This document shows positions 45,357-55,099 of a stretch of 64,000 nucleotides of DNA, in pieces; positions within the stretch are counted from its first letter, which is position 1; each line of letters starts with the position of its first letter. The notes below the pieces were generated by a model. The model searched no databases and was not told where the DNA came from. It was given only the letters and a program-made list of their open reading frames with translations. Position numbers and translations under genes: made by a program. The stretch lies in the NCBI RefSeq assembly GCF_000219625.1, contig NC_018216.1, positions 1,922,001 through 1,986,000 of the forward strand. Direction: 5' to 3'. Source of the DNA: Zymoseptoria tritici IPO323 (taxonomy: Eukaryota; Ascomycota; Dothideomycetes; Mycosphaerellales; Mycosphaerellaceae).

Positions 45357-47351
45357 ATGGCACGTCCGAAGGTCTATGGCAAGCGTTCCCGGACAGTCTT
45401 CGACACACGAGCAGCGGATGCTTTCTCCAGCAGTCCTGAGCCCGTGGTACTGGCAGCGGAGCAGGTAATGCTGAAGACGACAGACGCCACCGGAGTGAAC
45501 AGTCCTAGTGTTGCAAAAGTACGGCAGCCAGTTCAAGTAACATCAATACCAAGGTGTCGTGGATCCGAAGCTCGTAAAGATGAGTGTCAAGAAGAGACTC
45601 CCCGGAAGGCCTTGGGCGAGATCAACGCGAACTCGGTCATTTCGCCCATCTCACTTACAACCTACACGACTCCTAAGATCGCAAAGAAGAGAACACATAA
45701 CAGGAGTCTCCAGACCGCCAGTTCAGCCTCCAAAGACGTCGTCACTGCCCACGCGAGACCCTCAGTCACGAAAGACCAGCAACCCGAGGACTCAGCAACA
45801 TTACCGCATGTAGACGCTCTCTATACAGAGGCCGCGCTCGAGGCCAAGCAGCGGAGAAGAGAAGCTAGGGCAGCGAAGAAAGCGAAGTCCAATCCGATGG
45901 CCAAAACTTGCCCGACAGAAGATAATCAGCCGCCACTGCCCTCGAGCGAGGATGTCCTACAGGCACCAATCGAGGCACCGCTGACCAGACTTTTACCACT
46001 CGACACGGCTTCGACAGAAATCTACCAGTCTCACCTGGAACCTCTACTAGATCTATCGCCACACTCGCTCACCCCATTCTCAACCTGGTCCGAGCTACTC
46101 GACGTCCACTTCACGCTCTCCAAGATAGCAGAAGCATCCTTTGGGGAGGTCTTCCGCCTCTCCTATCAACCCGATTCCTCCGACCTAAGCGACACCATCC
46201 CTTCATCAGAAGAGTCCGTCTTCAAAATCATCCCACTCCAACCACCACCACGCACACTTCCCCGCGACAAACGACGCCGAGCCGCCGCTCTCCGAAAATC
46301 CGAGATGATGACCGCACCACCCGATGTCGCGACCGAAGTCCGTCTACTACAACGCATGAGCGTCGTGCCAGGATTTACAAATTTCCGAGACGTCCGTGTA
46401 ATCCAAGGTCAGCCAACCGGCGCTTTCGTGCAAGCCTGTCAGGAATGGGACGCGAAGCAGAGATCTCTCGGCAAAGATGGCAGCCACTTCCCGGATCCAG
46501 GCAAAAAAGGCGTCTATGATGATGGACAGTGTTGGGCAGTGATTGAGATGCAGGATGCAGGTACCGATTTGGAACGAGTCCTCGCGGCGGAAGACGGCGA
46601 GTCGGGATGCAAAAGCGTCTGGGAGGTATGGGATGTTTTCTGGCAAGTCGTGCTTTCGCTGGCAAAGGGCGAAGAAGGCTCCGAGTTCGAGCATCGAGAT
46701 CTACATCTCGGAAACGTGTGTATACGACGGACGCAGAACGACAGCAAATTGGAAGTCGATCCCGCTCGCAACCTAGGCTTCACGGACATCGAAACGACAA
46801 TCATCGACTACACCATCTCCCGCTGCCGCATGCCCGACGACAGCATCGCCTACATGGACCTCTCGCGCGACAACGCGCTCTTCGAAGGCGACAGCACAGA
46901 GGAGTATCAGTACGACATATATCGGTACATGCGCGGCGTGATGTATCAAGACTGGGCGTACGCACAACCGACGACGAAGCAGATGCGGAAGTCCGGGCGG
47001 ACGTGGGAGCAGTTCCATCCGCAGACGAATTTGGTGTGGTTGCATTTGATCCTGTACAACTTACTCGAGCAGATGGAGTGGTCGGGCAAGAAGGTTAAGC
47101 CGTCGGGGAGTAAGAAGGATCGGGCGTTGGTCAAGCGGAGGAAGCAGTTGGAGAAGATTTTGTTGAGGATGCAGGAGTTGTTAGATCCTGGGGAGGTTTG
47201 TGGGAATGGGATCTGGGCGGCGGGAGATTTGGTTGCGATGGCGGTGGGAGAAGGGTGGCTTGGTGTGGAGGATGTTGTTGGCGATGGGGTGGACCAGACG
47301 GAGTTGGAACATGATAGGCTGGTCGGGTATCTGGAGTCGTTGGCCGTGTGA
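45357..47351 (+). CDS. Haspin-type serine/threonine kinase
   Basis: Single exon, 664 residues from the ATG of MARPKVYGKR (an upstream extension relies on GTG). The first about 235 residues are disordered and basic, containing the KVYGKR motif common at haspin N-termini. The atypical kinase domain is C-terminal: SFGEVFRLS (glycine loop), VFKIIP (ATP Lys, about 290), FEHRDLHLGN (catalytic loop, about 444-453) and FTDIETTIIDYTISRC, where DYT replaces DFG as in all haspins. Long insertions between lobes are typical. Haspin phosphorylates histone H3 Thr3 and so recruits the chromosomal passenger complex to centromeres; in fungi it is also linked to polarity. Confidence 0.93.
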   Translation: MARPKVYGKRSRTVFDTRAADAFSSSPEPVVLAAEQVMLKTTDATGVNSPSVAKVRQPVQVTSIPRCRGSEARKDECQEETPRKALGEINANSVISPISLTTYTTPKIAKKRTHNRSLQTASSASKDVVTAHARPSVTKDQQPEDSATLPHVDALYTEAALEAKQRRREARAAKKAKSNPMAKTCPTEDNQPPLPSSEDVLQAPIEAPLTRLLPLDTASTEIYQSHLEPLLDLSPHSLTPFSTWSELLDVHFTLSKIAEASFGEVFRLSYQPDSSDLSDTIPSSEESVFKIIPLQPPPRTLPRDKRRRAAALRKSEMMTAPPDVATEVRLLQRMSVVPGFTNFRDVRVIQGQPTGAFVQACQEWDAKQRSLGKDGSHFPDPGKKGVYDDGQCWAVIEMQDAGTDLERVLAAEDGESGCKSVWEVWDVFWQVVLSLAKGEEGSEFEHRDLHLGNVCIRRTQNDSKLEVDPARNLGFTDIETTIIDYTISRCRMPDDSIAYMDLSRDNALFEGDSTEEYQYDIYRYMRGVMYQDWAYAQPTTKQMRKSGRTWEQFHPQTNLVWLHLILYNLLEQMEWSGKKVKPSGSKKDRALVKRRKQLEKILLRMQELLDPGEVCGNGIWAAGDLVAMAVGEGWLGVEDVVGDGVDQTELEHDRLVGYLESLAV

Positions 47352-47676
47352 GGAAGGCTTGTCATCTGGGTGAAATCAAGCAGAGGAGTGCTTTTTGACA
47401 CAAGCGTTCAAGCGTTGCTGTATCGTTAGCGAGGATTTCAAGTGCCAGAGAAATTTCGTAGCTCCAATGTTCTACGCATATGATAGTTTCTCCTTCGCGC
47501 GGGTGACATTGATTGCGTGGACTGCTGTATGACTTCTACAATTATTGATTAACTCTCGTTCGCATCATCTCGTAATCTAGCTATGTACTAGCATCCAGCC
47601 GGAGGGCTCACAGTCCATATCCGGTCGTCGCAGCGATGAAGGCACAACTGCCACACTCAGATACCATTCCTCGAGC
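47352..47676. other. Intergenic between convergent genes
   Basis: About 325 bases holding the 3' ends of haspin and CBR1. AT-rich near 47,460-47,580, fitting polyadenylation regions. Nothing else seen. Confidence 0.6.
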
Positions 47677-48730
47677 TTAGAAGGCGAAGACTTGATCCTC
47701 GAGCTTGCTGACTGGTCGAGCCTTGTCGAAGCCCAATGACTCGGTGGCCTTCTTGATCGCAGAAACCATAGGAGGAGGACCACAGATGAGGATCTTGACG
47801 TCCTTTGCAGGTGCAGGGAGACGTTCCTGAGAGAGGTTAGTTCGGATGGACACCCTTTCGCCTCATCCTGACATGAGCTTACCTTGATCATGTCTGCGGT
47901 CACAAAGCCGACACCACCGGTCCATCCAGATGGAGGGTTGTTCAGAACATAGTAGACGTTGAAGCCATCCTCCTTAGCCAAAGCATCGAGATCCTCCCTG
48001 AGCAAGATGTCCTCCTCATTGACGTTGGCGAAAATAAGGTCAACCTCTGTCTTGTCACCGTCCTTGCGACCACGGCGAATCGCCTGACAGACCTGAAGCA
48101 TTGGTGTGATACCGGTACCACCTGCGATCATTCCAAAGCGACGAACCATGTTGGGAGTGTATACCATGGCGCCCTTTGGCCCACGCACCTTCATCTTATC
48201 ACCGACATTGAGAGTCGCGAGATGGCGGGAGATGTTACCGGTCGGATAGCTCTTGATCAGCAGGTCAAAGTGGCCGGGCGTGACATCTGAAGAGATCGGC
48301 GTGTATGATCGTACGACTTCCTTGTTCTGCACTTCGCCGGTCTTTGGGTCGGTGACGTCGAGGTCCGCGGCGAGGGAGATGTGCTGGCCGATTGGAAGGC
48401 CGAGGATGCTGTCCTCTGTGGGAAGCTTGAAGCGGTAGATGGCGGTGTTGTGCGATGTTTGGGTCTTCTCGGAGATTGGAAATTCGGTGAAGGTCTTTGG
48501 GTCGATGGCAGTGTTCGGTCCGCGAGATTCTTGCTGTGCCTTCTCGGGAGCAGGCGGCTGAGGGCGATCTTTCGGCGACTCTTCTCCGTGGTCGTCAGCG
48601 AATGCGCACGGATTAGCGAAGGCAGTATAGAAGACATACCGCCGGTCAAGAAGAAGAAGCCACCGAGGATGGCGACGACTACGATGACGAGAGGAACGAC
48701 AAAGGTCTTGTAGTCCAAGGCTTCCGGCAT
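47677..48730 (-). CDS. CBR1: NADH-cytochrome b5 reductase, membrane-anchored
   Basis: Three exons, 48730-48640, 48583-47883 and 47826-47677, 313 residues. The N-terminus [20 protein letters not shown] is one membrane anchor facing the cytosol. The FAD domain has the RSYTPISS motif (RxYTxxS) and [10 protein letters not shown]. The NADH domain has [38 protein letters not shown] and the final CGPPPMV..A motif; the last exon ends DQVFAF, a typical Cbr1 C-terminus. It passes electrons from NADH to cytochrome b5 for desaturation, sterol synthesis and diphthamide formation. The anchor type suggests ER or outer-mitochondrial membrane. Exon 2 overlaps a long frame on the same strand that does not carry the true start. 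Confidence 0.94.
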
Positions 48731-49029
48731 CGTGGCGATATTGCAGCACTTGCTGGAGAGACTCTGCGCGCGTAGATGGAGGAGAAATGTAAGTGAAAGT
48801 GAGGTCGTCCAGGGAAGGCACGCCGCTTGAACAAGGTCTCCTAGACCTCATCGACCAAAAAATATGGCGCTAGCGAATGCCCCAGCTGGACCCCTCACCC
48901 CGAAGATCGGCCTCTGGAAACGAGCTCTCGAATTGTCGTGTCGTTCCGCTTCAACTTTCACACACATTTTCGAGGAATTGTTTCCGCGATATCTGAGCTG
49001 CGAGTGTGGGACTCACACCTGTGGCAGAT
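48731..49029. promoter_or_regulatory. Divergent promoter of CBR1 and the DUF3605 gene
   Basis: 299 bases between two start codons pointing away from each other. No specific element recognised. Confidence 0.6.
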
Positions 49030-49726
49030 ATGGGCGATGTTGATCCAGACGACATCGACTACGATAATCCACCGTTCCCTTTGACCGCAATCGACCGCGA
49101 GCTCCTGGCGACGAAAGATGAAGACTATCATCGGATCACCTGGGACGACCTGAAGCGAATCATCGGTGAGGCAATGTCTCCCTCACATTGCCATGCGGTA
49201 GCTCATTCTCCATCCAGAGGACAACACTCTTGAGAATCTCAAACGCCTGCCATCTGATCTTCGACGGTATCTTGCCTGGTCTCACAATACCAAGAGAGCA
49301 TACGGTGGCATCGTGCAATACGTGCTTCAAGAGCGACTTCGATGGCAGCCACTCACGGCCGACCCTCCCACGTTCGCTCATACGTCTGAGGTTCCCTTCC
49401 GAGTCAGGAGCGACTATGCTGTCTTGCAGAACGACTGGCCATACGGATTCGTCCCAGGCATCTCGCATTTGTTGGTTTGGAGCAAGACGCCCATTCCAAC
49501 AGATGACGTTAGAGGCGATGTGACGGAGACGAGCCGGAAATTGATCGAGGACTTTGTGCATGACTACTTCATCAAGGACCTCGGCGACGGTGGAAGTGAT
49601 AGAGTGCTTTGGTTCAAGAACTGGGTCAGTTTGCAGAGTGTGAGAGGTGTGGACCATGTCCACGTGCTGGTGAGAGATGCTCCGAAGGAACTACTGGTGA
49701 AGTGGACGGAGAGGAAAGACCTGTGA
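49030..49726 (+). CDS. DUF3605 protein, similar to GlcNAc-induced protein Gig1
   Basis: Two exons, 49030-49165 and 49218-49726 (intron 52 nt, GTGAGG..CATCCAG), 214 residues. The start is the ATG at 49030; an in-frame GTG lies 24 bases upstream. The family pattern is clear: ITWDDLKRIIG near the front, then LKRLPSDLRRYLAWSHNTKR, YVLQERLRW, DYAVLQNDWPYGFVPGISHL, VWSKTPIP, RKLIEDFVHDYF and WFKNWVSLQSVRGVDHVHVL. DUF3605 includes Candida albicans Gig1, which is induced by N-acetylglucosamine; biochemical activity is unknown. The His-Val-His-Val end is strongly conserved, so an enzymatic role is possible. Confidence 0.88.
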
Positions 49727-49924
49727 TCTTATTCACGATGTCGACGCTTGAGTGATTCAACATGGACCTGGACGCTGGGACATGATGTGGATTGCACTTT
49801 GTCATATCATTCATACGTGGTCAGCCTGACCCAAGCTTGCTATGTGTAGACCCAAAACCCTTGATGCGGACCCAGCCCACGAGAAGTCACTCACTCGCAG
49901 CACCTCCCATCCAATGCCACCAGC

Positions 49925-50401
49925 CTAGCTTGTGCCCGAACACCCAACAAAGTTGTTGTTGCTCGCGCCAGTGTGAGTGATGGTACCACCCCACTGTCCC
50001 CTCGTGTTGAACACAACACGGTCCGGTCCAGGAGAACCTACAACATCATCAGCGTTCACCTCTCACACACACAGGCTACACGAATGACAAGAAAACTCAC
50101 CACCAGAGTACGTCGACCCACTGGCCAAGATCGGGAACTCCTGGTACGGTCCGCTGACGGCAAAGCTGAACCCCTCACGATTGTTGTACTGGTGTGGGTA
50201 GTTGCCCGACCCGACTTGTTGGCCGTTGGCGTAGTAGTTGTAGCCCTTGTTGACGGCCGCGGAGACTTGCGAGGCGGAATAGTATTGGTTGCCACAGTAG
50301 GTGGCCTGCTGGCGGATCTCGAGCTCTGCAGGCTCAGCGACGGGGGCGGAGAAGGCGGCTGTGGCGAAGAGGAGGGCGGAGGAGAGGAGGGAGAAACGCA
50401 T
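49925..50401 (-). CDS. Secreted guanyl-specific ribonuclease (RNase T1 family)
   Basis: Two exons, 50401-50101 and 50037-49925 (intron 63 nt), 137 residues. A signal peptide ([19 protein letters not shown]) is followed by a short propeptide ending in a possible processing site (LEIRQ). All five catalytic residues of RNase T1 can be matched: Tyr68 and His70 in YPHQY, Glu88 in YQEFPI, Arg107 in PDRVVF and His122 in ITHTG. Two cysteines (36 and 133) can form the disulfide that closes the fold; the second disulfide of RNase T1 is absent. It cleaves single-stranded RNA after guanosine outside the cell. Some family members in plant pathogens are effectors, but here a nutritional role is equally possible. 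Confidence 0.92.
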
Positions 50402-51289
50402 GGTGGACGGTTTGGAGGGTGGAGTGGGTGGGCTGGGTTGGTTCTTGGGATCTGAGGGATGGGTGGAAAGAAGGCGGGTAGACGAGGAGGTGATGTCGGG
50501 TTTATATGTTTCTGATATACCCAATGTCTCGGAGTCTTTCTTCCTGGAGGATAGCGTGCCTGTCTCCCGTTGACTTACCTCGTGTGTCCAATCAAGGATG
50601 TTGAAAAGCACATGCTCGCTACAGCATGGCTAGCACATGCGCGACCGACGATCCGTCCCTGCGTGACGTTACATTGCCGGAGGCCTGTCCATTTGGTATA
50701 AGAGGAACTCTCGCTTCGAAAAGTGCCGCTACCTTGTTGATCCCTCAAGCCGCCACGGCATGTGGTTCGGAGGTATGTCCAAGAAGGATCTTGAGAAATC
50801 AGGGAGCATGAAACGCATTCGGAAGGTCAGAAAGAACGTGGTGGTTGGCAAAAGATAAGGAGCCAAAGAGACGTCGTTATCAGAGCACATGTTTCCTGCC
50901 GCGGACGCGGAGGTGCGCAGATCACAGAGTAGTGAATCTTGGACGGAGCGGAGTGTGTCCAGATCTCATGTATAGTTCCGACCAGTTAGGACGATGGACC
51001 GGGTGAGCTTTGTGTATAGTGCAAGAGCCGAAGCGAAGATCGACCGTCCGAAGTGCGCTAATTCGTGCGAAAGAGGAAGGAGCGTCCGAAAGCTTCTTGG
51101 CGGAGGGTTCCACTAAAGGTGTGCACGAGGTGGCATGCTGCGTGATTGTTTGCTCGTGGGATATATGTGGTGGTTGGCACTTGGACGGACTGGGTATTGC
51201 ATCCGGCCGTCGTTGCACCGGTTCGTGTGTCGTTCTTTCCTGATGGCATGTGCGAATGTGTGAAACTTGGCGGTGGAACGTCATGAGAA
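50402..51289. other. Intergenic, divergent promoters
   Basis: About 890 bases between the RNase gene (-) and the DUF3632 gene (+). Only short frames. Nothing else recognised. Confidence 0.55.
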
Positions 51290-52320
51290 ATGCTTCACTT
51301 ACTAAGAAGAGCTGGTAGTAGCATTTGGACACATAGACCTATTCAGCTCGTCAAAAACATTGGCAATAAACGACAATCGCAGCTCTGGAGACCGAATCGA
51401 CACATAACCACGGCTCTAAGAAACTTCACCTCCCACACATCTTCCACAATGCCTCAAGCCGGTCTGGGAGCCACCCAGCAACTTCAGCAGTCCAAGCAAT
51501 ATGCAGCCCTGAGCGATCACCTCTCCTCTAATCCCACCGCATTGGACAAAGTCATCGACCATCTCAGCGAGCCAGTCGAGAGCTGCGTCCAGTCTTCCGC
51601 AAATTCAGATGAAGTCGATGAACACCTGACCACGACATGGAAAGCCATCATCGCCAAAGCAGCGGAGACTTCATTCAAAGATGCCAGCTCTTCGAAACTG
51701 GTGGATGTGGTGATGCAAATGCAAAGTCGGCCGGATGTGAAGAAAGATGGCTCGGCTTTCCAGGTTGAGAAGATGACTTTGTGGAAGGACTTGCCGACAT
51801 TTGGGTGGCAGATGCGTGATGCGTGGAATCTGGGTATGTGTCTCTCATGCTAATCTCACGACGATTCGCATATTAATGAAAGTGAGCAGTTCCCGAAGAG
51901 CGCAGCGACCAACAAACCAAGGACCACTGGATCAACCTCAACGCCTTCACCGCATCGCTCGTTGCTGCAGCAGAGAGCAAATCAAATGGCAAGCCCGACT
52001 TCTCCCTCTACTGCATCTGGACCGTCCGTGATGGATTAGAAGAGGATCTCGAGATGGTGCCAGATTTCTCCATCGCAGCGGCCGCCACGTGGTTTGTCTT
52101 CGCAGCTCCGACCATCAAAAAGTTCTGTCGGGAGGAGAAGTCGTTCGAAGGCAAGATGGCGAAGGGCGGCTTTGAGTTTCAGGAACGAGGCTGGACGGGA
52201 TTCAGCGAGGAGCGGTGGCAAGTGTGGGAGGAGAGATTGAAGGTAGCGGAGGGCAGGGTAAAGGATGAGAGCACGAAGGAACTGGTTCAGCAAGCGCTGA
52301 AGGCGGTGGCGGAGAACTGA
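51290..52320 (+). CDS. DUF3632 family protein, possible mitochondrial presequence
   Basis: Two exons, 51290-51833 and 51890-52320 (intron 56 nt, GTATGT..GTGAGCAG), 324 residues. The C-terminal two thirds match the filamentous-fungal DUF3632 family: FGWQMRDAWN, WINLNAFTASLVAAAESK, FSLYCIWTVRDGLEED and AAAATWFVFAAPTIKKF. Function is unknown. The first 53 residues contain no Asp or Glu and many Arg/Lys (LLRRAGSSIWTHRPIQLVK), which looks like a mitochondrial targeting sequence. A second ATG at 51449 (MPQAGLG) has a good context and would remove it, so location depends on which start is used. Confidence 0.78.
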
Positions 52321-53607
52321 TGGTATGTGTTGAGGTATGCACAAGGAAGGACGAACTGTAACACCGAAGTTGAGACGAGCTGAGGACACTGGTTTGTCTC
52401 GACTGAGATGAATATAGGACCCCCAAAGCTGAAACAATCAACGGTCTGTGTGACGCTGCACGCGCACAAGTGAGCTGCACGGCAGATTTGACGTTCAAGG
52501 CAATGCTCGGAACGCTGCGGATACGCGCTGTCCTCAACCCTGCTGTACGAGATGATGATGAAGAAATTGGACAATGTTGCAAGAGATGGTCTTCCCTGCC
52601 ACCCTGTCAAATGTCATCCATGCGAATCTGGACCCTGGACCTCGTGCTCGCCGTTGTTGTGCCGTAGGAGGCTGAACAGAGACTTCTCCTTATTCAACGT
52701 GTGCCGTTGTCGCCGTTGCGTATCACCGCCGTCATGCGCGTTGTATCGACTCGCTTGAGCTGGAGTACAGTACGAAGTAGTTGACATTGACAACCATTGA
52801 TGTGAGATCAGGTCCTGCCAATGAAGTAAAAAGCCCTCCTCGAGATATCGTTGTTTGTGGTAGACCGAAGACAAAGAAGAGAAAGTGGCCGAGTGGATGA
52901 AACGCGAAGACCTGGCGCCGCGTGGCGTGCAAATTCCTTGGTTCGTCTCACGGGCTTTCCGGGGAACAACCTCTCTCCAGTCCCGACCAAAGTGTGAGCG
53001 TTGGGCCCTGATCTTGCAAAGGACTTCCCGTCCTCGACATCTCTCTGCGCTGATCACCCAAGCTGCGACTGCCTTCTCACACAAGCCCTGGCATCTGCAA
53101 CACCAGCGTACCTGACCTTTACTCGAACAACCCGCGCCAGCGCCAGGATTCGACTCCGACGCTGCAAGCGCTAGAACTACCGCAGGGCTGACACCGCCCG
53201 CTGTCTCGACTCTCCGAAACGACCACGACTCCACGACTCCACCCCCCTCGATCGTCCCACTTCCCCCAACACCACCGCCGCTCTTCCTCTTCTACCAGCA
53301 CGCGACCAGCCCGGCGCTGAGTTTCTCTTTTCAGTGGCATTTTCCACCCACGCACGACGCCACGCGCACTAATTGGTCCCCTTTGGACTCCCCGCGCTTC
53401 GCCGACTATACCACATAGCAACCCGACTTTCGTTTACGCCCCAACACACGCGCGCTCTGCGAGCTCCGGCGGACTGGCCACCTCCAGTCTACGACACTCT
53501 TTCACATCGCATTCGCTGAACGTCCTTATCGACTCGACGCCCGCCGCACGATCGCACTTCCTCGTCGCTCGCTAAAACGCCTCCTTTAACACACCACCGC
53601 CAACTAC
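52321..53607. other. Intergenic, upstream of SHO1
   Basis: About 1.3 kb. From about 53,100 to 53,600 the + strand is very rich in C with short CCACC, CGACTC and CTC tracts, probably the transcribed leader of SHO1. Frames here are chance by composition. Confidence 0.5.
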
Positions 53608-54708
53608 ATGCCCAGTCCAGGCGGTTATCACTCGCCGTCGCTGCAGAAGATGGAGGTCGGAAATGGCCGCTACAGCGGAGGAAAAGGATTCAGCATGGGC
53701 AACATCGCAGGCGATCCTTTTTGGCTGGGATCAATAGGCATTGGCACAGTGAGTCGCATCTCATACCACAACACATACACACACATTGGCACGGTCTAAC
53801 AGTGTCGCAGTCCGGCTGGCTTATCGCCTTTGTCAGCTCCATCATCGCCGACATATCGGACACCTATCCCAACTACTCATGGTGGTGCTTAGTGTACATG
53901 CTGTTTTTGATCATTGGAGTCTTCTACGTGGTCGGCTCGGATTCAGTCTTCACATACCATGTCGCAATGGCTGCTCTGCTATCGGCAGGACTGGTCTTCA
54001 CGACATCATCAGTCAACTCACTCATCTACGCCGCCAGTCCCGCGAAAGAGGCCGCCGCAGCTGGTTTCATTTTGCTCTCCATCTGCACAGTAGGTATGCT
54101 CTTAACTTTTCTCAGTACACCTCACTGACTTCTGCTAGATCGTCTGGATGCTCTACTTCGGTTCCCAACCGCAAGCCTCGCATCGACAAACCCTCGACTC
54201 CCTCGCTCTCCACAAGGACCGCGTACCGACCAGCCGCAGCAGTAGAGCCATGCGCCAATCGTACCGACCCGACACCACCCTCTCCGCCGCTCAGCAACAC
54301 CAGCAGCACCAACAACAAATGTACAACTCCAACCACCTCGCCGGTTTCGAAACGGCCTCGCCCGTCACAGGCTACCCCGGCGGAGCACCAGGAGTGTCGA
54401 GTCGCGCCTCCGCCGCACAATTTCCGCAACCTCTCAACCAGCAATCATCACACCCGACTCTGCAAGGCACTAATGGCGCCTCGGGCATGGGAGGTACAGA
54501 GACGTCTGGAGGCACCGCGCCGGAAACATACCCATACCGCGCGAAAGCGATTTACAGCTACGAAGCGAACCCAGACGATGCGAATGAGATTTCCTTTTCG
54601 AAGCACGAGATCCTCGAGGTGTCGGATGTGAGCGGCAGGTGGTGGCAGGCGAAGAAGGAGAATGGCGAGACGGGCATTGCACCTTCGAATTATCTGATTC
54701 TGCTGTGA
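53608..54708 (+). CDS. SHO1: Osmosensor Sho1 (four TM helices plus SH3)
   Basis: Three exons, 53608-53748, 53811-54089 and 54139-54708, phase 0 throughout, 329 residues. A short cytosolic N-terminus leads to [17 protein letters not shown] and four membrane helices ([68 protein letters not shown]), the layout unique to Sho1. A Q/S/P-rich linker follows, and the SH3 domain ends the protein ([20 protein letters not shown] then [20 protein letters not shown] and [11 protein letters not shown]). Sho1 sits in the plasma membrane and feeds the HOG and filamentation MAP-kinase pathways through Pbs2 and Ste11; in pathogens it also senses host surfaces. Confidence 0.95.
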
Positions 54709-55099
54709 GGATGAGGCAATGAACAGCACTTTTCTGTTGATGAAGCTTGTTTTTGTTTCGCTTGGATGAAAGAGAAGAGTCGAAAAGCGGCGTTGTACGA
54801 AACATTTTCTGGCTTCGATGTGTGAAGTTGAAGAGGATGAGAAAGCAGACTTCTTGAACAGAGGAGAGCGAGAGCTGGAATATGCTACGAATACCCACGA
54901 GATTTTGCTTTTCGTTTTGCGTTGCAGCTTTTTGGCCATTGCGAGATATCTGTCCGACGAGGGCATGGGAGCAAATACAGATTTTGACTCGAGAGTTTTT
55001 GGCATGACTTCTGTGGCCCTCAATGCGTGAGACTGACGGTGAAGTTTTCCCGCAAGTGCATCCAGTGAGTGCAAATCGAGGCAAACGCAGGGTTCGATG
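54709..55099. other. Intergenic between convergent genes
   Basis: About 390 bases holding the 3' ends of SHO1 and the DUF6536 gene. Nothing else seen. Confidence 0.55.
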
